23,482 nucleotides of DNA from Hypsibius dujardini. Lineage: Eukaryota > Tardigrada > Eutardigrada > Parachela > Hypsibiidae. This document shows positions 10,017 to 20,200 of this stretch, one piece after another (the first letter of the stretch is position 1; every line of letters begins with the position of its first letter). Under the pieces are notes generated by a model that searched no databases, was not told the origin of the DNA, and saw only the letters and a list, made by a program, of their open reading frames with translations. The stretch spans positions 1 to 23,482 of the forward strand of contig LRSR01010304.1 of assembly GCA_001579985.1 (NCBI GenBank). The letters are read 5' to 3'. A program made the translations under genes and the position numbers.

Positions 10017-11502
10017 TTATTTATTCTCCACATCATATTGTGATATTTTTTATTGATTTCTTTGCCATGTGAATTATACTATACACTTTCACACACTGTT
10101 TGAAATCACATTATCTTTTTTTTCTAAATTGATCCCATCTGAGTTAAGCTCAACTTTGGGAGGTATGGTACAAGACAAGTAAGAAACAACAAAATTCTAC
10201 TGCTTAGCTTTGAAAACGCAAAAAAATTCAATCGGCTCACGGGAAAAAGGAAAAGTACCCAAAACCGACGCGGCATATTGCCCCACTGAAATTTCAGTGC
10301 TAATGCGTTGTTATAAAAAAGCCCTTTCTCCGGTGTGCGCCTGTATTTGCCAGCAATCAGCGTCTTCCTCTTCGGTCCCCAAGGGCCAAAAGTCTCGAAA
10401 GCCAAAGGTTCAAACAACTCCCGATTTAGAACAGGGTCTCGTTTAGGGTCCTTATAAGGACTTAGGTTACATGTCCCCCCCCTTTCCTCCTCAATGGATC
10501 CTGCGCTTTTCTATTTTTCGGTTTTGACCAAATGTCCTCTGGCTCGATAAAATGCGGATTGAATTTTTTAAGATCCTAATGTTTCCTCGTCACAAAAAGT
10601 TTAAACCCTGAATATTTGACATTACCCGAGCGAGTGCGGAGGGAAAAACTAAAATGCCCACTTTCATCTTCATTCCCATGGTTATGGTTACACCATTTAT
10701 TCGACCAATGTCTAAATCTCGGGGGTTTTTTACACTAAACGATTGAGGAACAATTTGGCTGTTTAAAACAATTAAACTTGTTATGAGGACTTAAAGGAAC
10801 CTTGGTCAGCACTTGTAAAAGCTTTAGGGGAAAAAAAGAGGAAGGTGAAGGGGAGGGGGATTTGTAGGCTAAACCCCTTACCAGTGGAAATGAGGACTCC
10901 TCATGCTAGGCCAGGGGTGGGCAAACGGAGGAAATGCATTTCTTTCAAAATTGAAACTTAAATTCGAAAGCAGAACAGGACGGAGGTTGCGTAGCTTAAT
11001 ACTTGAACTCAAGTGCGGAGGAACCGAATGCGAAGGGAATCAGCCTCTGATGACTTGGTTAAAATGAACAAGAAGTCCTGCGGACGGTTCGGCTGCCGTG
11101 CGATGTTGGCCGGTCGTCAATCCCGCTACCTTCCAGTCTGTAAATGGAAAACTTCTGAACCTTGATTTTGCATGAAAGACTGTTTTGCAATCCAATGCGA
11201 AAAGGTGTTCCAGTCACAAGACAATCTATGACCAATGGAAGGAATATGAGTGTGACCGGATTCTCAAACATCATCAAAAAATGAGGTTTCGAGTGGGCCC
11301 ATCCCAGGCAGTCTTATCAAGGTCGAAGTTCAAACAGCCGAAAATTAAAATAGTCCTTGCACGTTGTCCGCCACGTGGCTGCTGGCTGTGGATTTTACAC
11401 CACACGCATTCCTCCTGCTGTGTACCTCATCCCACGTACGGAAAGCGTTTACTTTTTCGGTGAGCATTTTTCGCATTTGTCCTTTAAAATAACTTTGAAA
11501 GA
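10017..11502. other. Intergenic region between the Ly6 gene and the dsRBD gene
   Basis: About 1.5 kb with no recognised gene. Several short ORFs (for example plus 10210-10446 and plus 11185-11463) have no domain I know. Visible items: a perfect palindrome GTCCTTATAAGGAC at 10448-10461, a small hairpin ATGAGGACTCCTCAT near 10889, and CAGGGGTGGGCAAAC near 10912. The last resembles the terminal inverted repeats of hAT elements, but I could not find its partner. The promoter of the dsRBD gene should lie at the right end. Confidence 0.5.
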
Positions 11503-12069
11503 ATGCCTGCTACCGACTATACCACACTAGCCACCAATCTAGCCCGTTTAACACCGGGTGGTGGGGTATTAGATTTCACCGACCTCCCACCGACCGGGCC
11601 GGATCATGCTCGGTCGTTTGTCTGCGAGGCTTACGTTAACGGATACCCTTTTAGGGGAACTGGGAGAGCGACGACTTCGAAGAACGCCAGGCACGAAGCA
11701 TGCCGGGATTTCGTCTACTGCCTGCTCAAGAATGACGCGACTTTGCTTCTGGAGACACTGGCAAATGATACAAGTTTTTGTCCTATCGCGAATAGAGCTC
11801 CCAATGCGGCACGCGAAGGGCCAACACCAGCACAAGTTTCCCAGGCGCCCAATAGTTCATCTGCTGCAGCTGGAATGCCACACAACGTTGAATCCACGAG
11901 AACTTTAAGGCATATGCCATCCGAGGAAGAGCAATCGGTTCCTGAATTGCCAGTGCACCGACAGCCGGATGCCAACACGGCAGAGCCAACTAAAGCGCCA
12001 GTAGTTGAGTTCATAAAGATTGCCAAGGAAGATTTTGAACATTTTCTTAGTAAAGTAATGCCGCTATAA
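11503..12069 (+). CDS. Single double-stranded-RNA-binding-domain protein, intronless
   Basis: The 188-residue ORF starts at the ATG at 11503; an in-frame TAA lies 18 bases upstream, which fixes the start. Residues about 6-75 form one dsRBD: an alpha-1-like segment (TTLATNLARL), the loop PPTGPDHARSF, strands FVCEAYVNGYPF and the RGTGRATTSKNARHEACRDFVYCLL region. The last matches the family's GxG-S-K-K-x-A-K-x-x-A-A helix, with SKNAR at the RNA-contact position. The rest (about 85-188) is a low-complexity Pro/Ala/Ser/Glu tail with no catalytic domain. The role is probably dsRNA binding as an adaptor (of the Staufen, PACT or ADAR-like dsRBD class), but the partner is unknown. No intron interrupts it, unlike every other gene here. 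An AATAAA follows 134 bases after the stop. Confidence 0.75.
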   Translation: MPATDYTTLATNLARLTPGGGVLDFTDLPPTGPDHARSFVCEAYVNGYPFRGTGRATTSKNARHEACRDFVYCLLKNDATLLLETLANDTSFCPIANRAPNAAREGPTPAQVSQAPNSSSAAAGMPHNVESTRTLRHMPSEEEQSVPELPVHRQPDANTAEPTKAPVVEFIKIAKEDFEHFLSKVMPL

Positions 12070-12202
12070 ATTTATTGCCTTGCATGCTTTATTGTACCGG
12101 TAAGTACGTGCGTCATCGGTTGTGTGGGTTGCACATTTTGTTTAGTGTGGATGTCGTTAAAAAAACTCTCCCCGTGCCTTCTAAAAATCTCCTGAATTTA
12201 TT

Positions 12203-12208
12203 AATAAA
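12203..12208 (+). terminator. AATAAA polyadenylation signal for the dsRBD gene
   Basis: A canonical AATAAA lies 134 bases after the TAA of the dsRBD ORF, in an AT-rich context and with no other plus-strand gene in reach. It supports the view that this ORF is a transcribed gene. Confidence 0.55.
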
Positions 12209-12494
12209 ACACTGCCAAATAATCGTGTAACACAGAACTTCATTCTCCTTCCTTGCCGCGTATGTTACTCGCAATTTATGGAGTTAGTATAATGGTAACT
12301 GAAAGAAATTAGAACTTCGGTTTGAACTACATGTAAACTATTAGATATTTAAAGCAAAAAATGCATGAAGGCACAAGTCCTACAGAGAAGTCAGTAAAGG
12401 TCGAAAAGTAGTTAAATGTTCTGCCATTTAAATCGATATTGATCAGATGTCGCTTATTAACTGATCACGATGGAAGTAATCGTAATAGTATAAA

Positions 12495-13008
12495 GTGGAC
12501 GAACAACTGCACATGCGGTCAGCAGCCCTTCAATCCATCAGCCCGGGGCGTTGAAGTGACCTTCTGAGACACTTCATGCGAGACGAAAAAAATTACCAAC
12601 CACGAGGGACAAGGTGCGAGCAAGGAAATAATACATACAAAATACTTGCAGTGAAGCTGTTGTTTTTAAATACTCATTTTCCGGTTGCAGCCCGTGTGAG
12701 ACGGGCCTGTGCTATGGTCAAACTATCCGACGGGTGCCAGTAGATGAGACCGCTCCACGGCCCGGAACAGCCGCATAACTTTACGTGTGCTCCTGTAGCA
12801 GCGACCTATGCAACACCGAAACCCCCGCAACGGTCGAGACAGGCGATAGCACCGGCACACCCCAAGCAGGTGGTATTAGTACCTCCCAGGCAGACGGTAG
12901 CACTGTCCAAGCAGAGGGAAGTAACCCCAGGCCGGCAGTAGCAACACGGCTGTCGGTCTGGTCCTTGCTAGTGTGGCTCTTGTCTTTTCTGTTCTCGTCT
13001 TATCATAA
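12495..13008 (+). pseudogene. Decayed Ly6/uPAR paralogue (relic of the second LU domain and GPI tail)
   Basis: Bases 12497-12650 are almost identical to 9189-9345 of the intact gene, through the phase-1 donor and into the intron. Bases 12693-12830 match its last exon. The 5' part of the exon, with the CYTC motif, is missing. Lesions: TGT (Cys) has become TGA at 12565-12567; CAA (Gln) has become TAG at 12741-12743; a base is lost near 12783 (TTACGTGTGC against TTACCGTGTGC); and a further frame change is needed before the tail. A longer Gly/Ser/Thr-rich stalk then leads to a GPI-type end, NTAVGLVLASVALVFSVLVL, with TAA at 13006-13008. The intron here is short. The tail differs from that of the intact gene, so this was once a distinct paralogue and not a mere copy. 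Confidence 0.85.
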
Positions 13009-13423
13009 AGTTTCCCTTTCACTTTCTAAAATTGAGTTAGATTTTGGAGCTTCAGATCGGATTTATTACTGTAAATTTAGATTGTCTATAGTCTACAGAA
13101 AGAGTCCAAAGAGGCTTGGCGATTCGCCTTAAGAAGCAGACGGTTCGCAAGATAAAGTTCGTCATGAATGAATATGCACATATCGTAACGCGATCTATTC
13201 TTCTTCGACGACGGAAGGACTACATCTTCATCGCGTAATTCTTCGAACGAGATTCAAAAGAAGTCCTAAGGACGGCGGAGCTTCTTTGCCAGACATGGTA
13301 ACAATAACCATGATATAATGAAAAGCAAATAACAAGCGGCAAACCTTGAAAAAGAAGAACTAACAGTCTTGTATCCTGTCAATTAGCTGATAGGATAAAG
13401 ATTCAATGGTCACCCTAAAAGTT
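13009..13423. other. Region between the Ly6 pseudogene and the DYRK stop codon
   Basis: No exon is recognised. A minus-strand AATAAA at 13067-13062 lies about 360 bases beyond the DYRK stop and may be its polyadenylation signal. The 115-residue plus-strand ORF running through 12785-13132 is the shifted tail of the pseudogene followed by random sequence. Confidence 0.45.
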
Positions 13424-15961
13424 TCATTGTGAATCAGCGTTAAGAATCCAGGCATGGGTCAGAGCCTGGCTCGCCGTTATCCGCACCGCCGGATCCCATT
13501 CAAGACATTTCCTTAGTAGGTCGACCAACTGCGAAGTGGGGTCTTCGTGTAAAAAGGCCGCCAGGCTTCGGGTTCCCGGCAAACCTCGTAGGGCTTTACA
13601 TGGTGTAGAACCGCTGATCAGTTTGCCAGGTCGGCCCCATTCGTCCGCCTCGGTGACGCAATATTTGGGGATTGCACCGTAAGCAAAGTACGTTCCCGAG
13701 GCAGAACATGCCGCTAAAAATGAACTCGTCGGCAGACCCATCGTTTCCATGATAACAGCCAACATGTCTCCTTCATCGCCACCAGGAAAGAGGATGCTGC
13801 CTGTTGCGATTTCCGCCAGGACACATCCGAAGGACCACATGTCAATGGGTGGTCCGTAGGCGCGGTCTTTGATGCGGAGGAGAATTTCCGGAGCACGATA
13901 GTAGCGAGATTGGAGGTAGTGATAGAGACGTTGGCTAAAGAGGCAGCTGGTATTGAAGTCGCAGAGCTTGATGCCGGTCCGACTGGGATTCACAAGCAGT
14001 ACATTTTCCGGCTAGCACACAAAAATTTGGGGAAAAAATTAGCTCCAATTATTCTAATCCAGACAAGCAAGAAAAATGGCAAGAAATGGAAGGTACGAGA
14101 TGATCCCAAACAGACATAATGAATTCAGGCAGAGATACGGATGGTAAGTCAAAGAAACAAGACAATGGAAACATAGAAGCAGGAATAATGAACCAAGACA
14201 GACAAATGAATTCAGAGCGGCCGGCAGATGATTAGCAGATCAATATCCAAACAAAGAGCAACCAGACAGACAGACAAACAGACAGACAATCACAGACAGA
14301 CAAACAGACTGATTGACAAATAAAGAGTCACAGACAGAAAAAGAATAACAGATAGACAGGCAGCTGCAGACAAACAGTCACATACATACAGGCAGAGAGT
14401 CACAAACAGACAGACAAAGAGACACAGATAGACATGCAAAGATCACATAGAGATAGATTAGCAAACATGCAACAGATTCGCAGATTTACCTTGAGATCAC
14501 AGTGGATGATTCCGTTCTGCTCCAGGAATCGCAACGCTCGCAGCATCCCCAGCGCGAACTTCCGCACCGTGCCCTTCTCAAAGTCCTTTGTCTTCATCCG
14601 CTTACACAGCAGCGAGTACATATCCATCAAGCAGGCATCCATCACCAGCACCTTATGATTCCGGAAATCAAACTCCCGATACAACCACGTCAAATTCGCC
14701 TTCTTCTCCACATCCAGGCTGCCCAAATGGGTCATCATCCGAATCTCCTGCAGCGCCAGTTTGACCGACTTGTCGTTGTTAGTCATAATCTTCAGGGCCA
14801 CCGTCTTGCCATCCTTGTGGTCGTGAGCTCGGTACACTTGTCCGAAAGCTCCCGTTCCAAGCTGCGCTGACAGTTCATACCTAATTTTTACCAAAAAGAC
14901 GCACTTAGAAGTTAAAAAAATATAATTAATTCTCTGCAATAAGTGAAAATCTAAGCAAAGAAGTTAAACAATTTATTTAACGAGAATGAGGCGTATGCAA
15001 ACTTGTAGGAAAAAATGTAAAAGCTAAAAAATAACAAATATATCCATGGCGATAGGTATAAATCTAAGTAAATACCGATATCATTTTATTTAAGAGACAT
15101 AACGATATAATAATTTATTGAAAACTAATTATCGTCATTTTAATTAAGCTTTTACTTTTCATCTTAAATCAAGATTTAATTTTTGTGGTCTTAGACAAAA
15201 TATACTGAATTTAAACGCCAATAAAAACATATTTTTCTGTTAAAGCATATTCTTGTTATTCGGTGCTCGTACCTATAATCCACATGGTCGCTGGCAACGA
15301 ACTGGTAGACGCCAGCTTGGTCGTCGAATCCATCATTTTTAGGGGCCGGCGCCTTCGACTTGGCTGCCTTTGTGGCACCAAGAAAATAAACCTCTGAATA
15401 GGCGGAAATTTCCGTCTTCTCAAAGTCGGTCAGTTTTCGTCGCTTAAAGACACTTTGCAGAACAGCTGCTCCGCTGCCCACCGACTTGGCCGGTCGTTGT
15501 CTGGATGCATTCGCCTGCCGGATGGTGCCGAGGGTTTCGTTGAGGCTTGCCAGTTCGTAGCTGTACACATCGTCCTCTTCCATCTCGCCGGTCAAAATGG
15601 CTGCCTGGAGATTGGCCTTCGCGATGGACTGAGGATGCAGTTGAAGGTACGGATGATGGGTGTTGTGCTGGGTCGAGACGGTACGTTGCACTCCAGTGCT
15701 TGCTGATTTCCGGCCCATTGCAATTTGTGGTCGTAGATCTGAGGGAAAGTGGGAAAATGGAGATGCAGCAGGATTGGATTGAGAGTTTGTGGCCACGTAA
15801 TAAAATGTTTCGATAAAGTTTTCGATGCTCTGGTTAAATTCCTGAAGTATTTCTCGGAACTGGTTCTATCAGTAGAAGGGGCTCACAAGGACGCGCGGAA
15901 GCATTAAGATAGTTTTCAAGGAAACCTTCAACGTGCTTGTCTTGCCTTGCATGAGAGCTTG
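13424..15961 (-). CDS. Class II DYRK protein kinase (DYRK2/3/4-like) with a DFN instead of DFG motif
   Basis: DYRKs are dual-specificity kinases that autophosphorylate an activation-loop tyrosine and then act on Ser/Thr. Firm minus-strand exons are 15738-15273, 14880-14490 and 14011-13424 (stop TGA), with consistent phases. Counting from the ATG at 15718 gives 474 residues. An exon at 15961-15887 would join in frame upstream (phase 1 at both ends), so the protein may start further out. Features in order: NAPA-type region with LTDFEKTEISAYSEVYFLG and DHVDYRYE; glycine loop GTGAFGQV (157-164); VALK lysine 179; EIRMM helix-C glutamate; HCDLKPEN (275-282) across an exon junction; DFN at 297-299 in place of DFG; YHY activation tyrosines 309 and 311; SRYYRAPEILL; PIDMWSFGCVLAEI; GDEGDMLAVIMETMG; LEWDPAVRITASQALTHAWI. 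The glycine replaced by Asn is unusual for this family; the lysine and both aspartates are kept, so activity is possible. Confidence 0.88.
14130..14460. repeat. Degenerate GACA array in a DYRK intron
   Basis: Imperfect CAGACAGACA units, interrupted by AATCACAGA, AAGAGTCACAGA and similar words, fill much of the 478-base intron between DYRK exons 14880-14490 and 14011-13424. They stop about 30 bases from the donor. The array is in the same genomic orientation as the two other GACA arrays of this window. Confidence 0.9.
14491..15272. other. DYRK exon and AT-rich intron between kinase exons
   Basis: The intron proper is 15272-14881. From about 14930 to 15240 it is strongly AT-rich, with TTTATT, AATTAAG and ATATCA words, and has no recognised exon or inverted repeat. 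The donor GTACGA (15272) and acceptor TTAG (14881) set the phase-2 junction HVDYR-YEL. Confidence 0.6.
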
Positions 15962-17267
15962 CTGCAATAACAAACAATTTTTATTATAGATAATAATAAT
16001 ATTATTATAGTTGTTTTAGATCATGTCCGTAATCGCTATTGCTGTTTAGAATAGTTTAATTTTAATTTAATTTAAAAGCGGTTTTGGCTGATGCATAATA
16101 CTTAATTTAATGTAAATTCCGGTTAGTTGCGGTTTCTAATTTTTTAATTTTATTTAGAAATCGTCAGATGATCGTTTAAGTAATGGGCGTTTAAATAATT
16201 CGTTGCATTTAGATCAAATATTTTTTTCTAAAATAAATAAAATAATAATAAAATAAGATCGAGACACTCATTTTGACTGGCAATGACAGTTGAATGGGCC
16301 GCCGTGAGTAATCAAAGCCAAAATTGACCTGTTACTCGACGCTGACCATCCGTCAACATGACGTAACCTTTCTCGAAACAGTTTATGACGCTGACATCCA
16401 CTCATGAAAATAACTTTCTGATATTCTTCAAGTGCAACAGTCTTGGGAAGAAGCATTCACAGTAGGTAGCACAGCTGATGGTTGCTGATATTTACCCAGG
16501 CCCATCAACTGATCTTTTCCACGCCTAAAGTGAACTTTATCATTAAAGAAATACTATGTGGATAGGGACCCTTAAAAATGATTCACAGAGGGAAGAAATC
16601 ATTGCGGGACGCTTGTCCTTTTACAGTACTTTCATGTTGAGGTAGGAAAAGTGACAGGAAGGAGCGAGGCCAAACATGTTCTTATGTGTTTTTTAAATAT
16701 GAAGTAAAACATCAGGACCTAACAAAGTGCTAAAACAGCACTGGATAGGGGTTCGGCTTGCAGGCTATAGGGCTGATGTCGGTTGTTCAATCCACGCTGC
16801 TACGAGCCTTTTGTGCTTTTTCTTCCGGGGTGCTTTTCCCATTTGAGATCCTTAAGATGGTAGAAATTACTCTGTGACCAGTGGTCGGCAATTCCCATTC
16901 TTCGTCTACCTTTGGAGCCTTGTCCCTAAATGCGTCTACAAAACATTGCCCGCCAAATTGTCAACTTATTTGACGATCGTTCCGTATTCAAAAAAGTGCA
17001 AAAATAATTCTACAGATACGTCCCCAATTTGAAGAGAAAAAAAAATAAAACAATTTGGGGGAGAAAAAAACAAACTATAATTGCGTCTCAAAAGTAAAGC
17101 CGCACCCATTTCATATTTTTGTTTGTCGACGATGGAGAGAAGCCAGTAGGAGGTTTCGACAATACAGTCTCAGAAAAGAAAAGTTTGAACCGAAGTCTGA
17201 AACGTCAAAGTCTAATCTAAAAATGAACGTTTCGGAGTCAACCGTAATGAGCCAATTCGAGGCCGAG
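15962..17267. other. Region between the DYRK 5' end and the receptor gene stop codon
   Basis: Both flanking genes run right to left, so this should hold the receptor's 3' UTR and the DYRK promoter or first exons. It includes an AT-rich block at about 15970-16260. A 62-codon minus-strand ORF at 16456-16268 has no known domain. A tRNA-SINE-like block lies at about 16745-16800, and a CCAGTGGTCGGCAA word resembling a hAT terminus at about 16879. I looked specifically for kinase-homology and guanylate cyclase motifs on the minus strand and saw none. Confidence 0.5.
16745..16815 (+). repeat. Possible tRNA-derived SINE head (A-box and B-box-like words)
   Basis: CGGCTTGCAGG near 16755 resembles an RNA polymerase III A box, and GTTGTTCAATCC near 16782 resembles a B box, with spacing normal for tRNA promoters. 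The T-arm pairs poorly and a full cloverleaf does not form, so this is not a working tRNA gene. No second copy or A-rich tail is seen in the window. Confidence 0.25.
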
Positions 17268-20200
17268 TCAACATAAAGTTTCTTCGAAAGCAGAATGCGA
17301 ACCAGAAAATGCAAATCCGCAATCACGGATGTTTCCCACGGAGGCAGTTGCAGGTGCCCGAGCTAGCAGAGAATGTTCAATCACCCACCAAGATGGCGTG
17401 TGTGTGTAGGTGAAACGTCTGTACAACAATACCAATGAGTGAGGTCGTTAACTGGGTGAGAGTGAAAAATAGTCACCGCCGTTGTACCTCGAAACGGCAA
17501 GGAAACAGGCGCTAATGAGTAGAATGATCGCTGCACCTCCAAGACAACCTTCGAGCACGAGTTCATTTTTTCCATCTAAACCGGGAAAAGAACACACCAT
17601 GACCCGTAGATCTGGAACCAAAATTCACGAAATTTGTTTTTCTGGACTATATCCATATACCCAGACAATGATTCGAGAAAAACCCGCAGATAGGTTCATT
17701 CAAGGGCGGCCATACTGAATTCCCCCACAACTGCTGCATGCTTGAAACTGTGACGATTTTCTTGACTTCCGGATCGAATATCAAACAAGACTGAAACCAA
17801 GAAGATATTCTGGTTAGAAACTTACATTTTGAATTGGGTTTCAATGCGCCAGTTTTGTTGGTAATATAACTAAACAAATCAAGATCCGCTAAAATCTAGC
17901 AAATTTAATGTGCCTTTAACGATTTATTTCGGATTTGGCAACCGTTCTTAAAAAAATGCCGTTTCGAATTTTCAAGCAATGGTGCCAACTGTTATTTGGG
18001 GTGAATTTTATAGAAACCAAACGGTCATACCTTTTTATCATTCTTCAAAAAGCGAACGTAGCGACGCAGAGTGGAAAGTTGTCAAATACCGAGTTATCGT
18101 GCTCGTAATTAGGAGAAAATATTGTTCTATCTTTGGCTTTGAAAAAATTAAAAAAATGTTTAGCCAATTTTTTGGAAATCGATATGACGTGGAGGTCACT
18201 CGTTTCTGCCATTAAGAACGATGCTATGTGTTGGGAATCAGCCAAATTAAAAATTTTGCTTTTTAAAACGTAAAATTTAATCTATTCATTTGCAAATATT
18301 TTGAGTAAACTTAAAGAAGTTTAAGTATAATTTGTTATTGGTTTTGAGCAAGGTTATATCACATTCAGAAATGGTTACATACGATACCTGTTCCTGTCGT
18401 AGCGGTTACAACCTAGTTAGTGTATCTCAAGTAACATTGGTGGGAGTGAAAATAAATGTCTTCGTTTACCGAAAGTATATTTTTGTGAGACAGAAAAATA
18501 ATTTTGATTTTGGGACGAGTGGTGCGGAAGTTATCGATTTTAGCAACCTGTAATCCTCTAAGGCTGTTTTTTCGAAATGTAACTTTTCACAGAATGCCCC
18601 TTTCACCATCCCATTACTTGGTTACTATCTGTCCGATTTGTGTAACCAATCACTCAACATTTTGGTCAAACATTTCTCAACCAGAAAATACAAAAGATAA
18701 ACAATACATCTCGTGCTCTTCAGAAAAACTGAAATACAAATAAGTGAAACTTCTTTTTCGTAGTATTTTCGCCAGGCTTCCATTACTAATGAGCATTTTT
18801 GATTCGCAATCCTTCCTGGAATATCATTTCATTCTCAGTTTGTGTGGTAAATTTTTAGTATTTCGGAAACTTGAGACATGTTTTTTCTGTGTGACATAGA
18901 GCACAGAGTACGGTTCAGGCAAAAGTTGCAATTAGGGCAGGGTAACGGACCTTTTTCATCGGCTGAATAATAAGGGTATTCAAAGTTTGCTTATTTTACA
19001 GCGTTTATTTCGCTATTTCAAACTCGCTAATCTCCTTGGTTTTGAAGATAAGCGAGAAAAACAGCCACGGAGCTCCTTTTCTCGGTTATGTGCTCGCTAA
19101 TTGTGTGCATCTCTCTTCTGAGTGGTCCATGTGAGTTGAGATTGGCGAAGGAGACACAGCCTCAGGTAAGCCAGGGGGCGTGTCCTTGTATCACCGTTGC
19201 AAGGGCGTGCAAAATCCGGGAGATCAGCGAGTTTGAAATAACGAAATAAACGTGCAAAATAAGCGAACTTTGAATTCCCCTAATATTCAGATCACATTCC
19301 GAACAACGTAACAACATGCAAGGCGGCTTGAATACATAGATATCAATAATTCCCATAGAACTGCCCAAGAGATCTTCTATTGGAACTGTTCTGCAATCTC
19401 CCATTTGTCGCCGATCGTTTAGCGGATATAATGTTTCGCCAATTTTCCGGTTTAATTTATGAATATCGAATTCTTTAATTTTTTTACAGCGTTTTTAAAA
19501 CCGGGACACTTTCTTCAGTGAAAGATGTTCATATAAATTAAAAATGTAATTCACAAATTATTTTTAAAATTTAAAGTTGAAAAATTGATCACAAAAATTG
19601 AGCTTAAGAACCAAATCTAGTTTGAATGAAGTTCGTAATGCATTGGCATACAAGAAGAGACTGCAATCCAGTCTGCCCAATACAGGGAGACACTTAATTT
19701 CCGGACTGTTGCTTCTCAGGCTTGCTAGTAAAGCCAGTACAGTTATTACTCAAAACTAAATGCGTTTTGCAATCTCCAATCTTGTGAAAGATTTTCAACT
19801 TTATTGTTATGAATTATCTTTAAGTTTTACTCTTTTAAAACGGCTTTCAATGACTCAAATGTTCCCGGTTTGAAAATTCACAAAGAAAATTGGAGAAAGC
19901 CAACTTGACAAAGCAAACCAGAAATTGTAGCGAATCTACTTGCCCGATTCTTTCAATAATATTCAACTGTTAGAACGTTTCGAAACGCAATCCAAAAAAT
20001 AAGTTTCTACATACTGATTTACTTGCTTGGCGATAAAATACACAGAACTCAATCTGAATTACGTACCGTGTATTGGTTAATTTCTGGATCGATAATCTCC
20101 CCAATCGCCAGAACCGATCGTATCCCGTTGGAGTCGATTGTAACGTTCCCGGTCGGCACGGAGAAAGTCCGGTTCCGAAAGTAAGGAACCATTTCGAAGC

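Noticed and set aside
15797-15866. Continuation of the DYRK exon upstream as NQFREILQEFNQSIENFIETFYYV
   Set aside because: It is open and protein-like, but it would need a 21-base intron or a start codon that is absent. The pyrimidine-rich tract ending in CCCTCAG at 15739 is a far better acceptor, and it joins in phase with the exon at 15961-15887.
16782-16795. A functional tRNA gene around the TTGTTCAATCC word
   Set aside because: The T-stem and acceptor stem do not pair and no anticodon arm can be drawn, so only a decayed tRNA-derived repeat remains possible.
17050-17330. Kinase-homology exon of a receptor cyclase downstream of the tail
   Set aside because: The minus-strand frames contain stops and none of the expected motifs of the kinase-homology or cyclase domains. 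The open pieces here are short and unlike the family.
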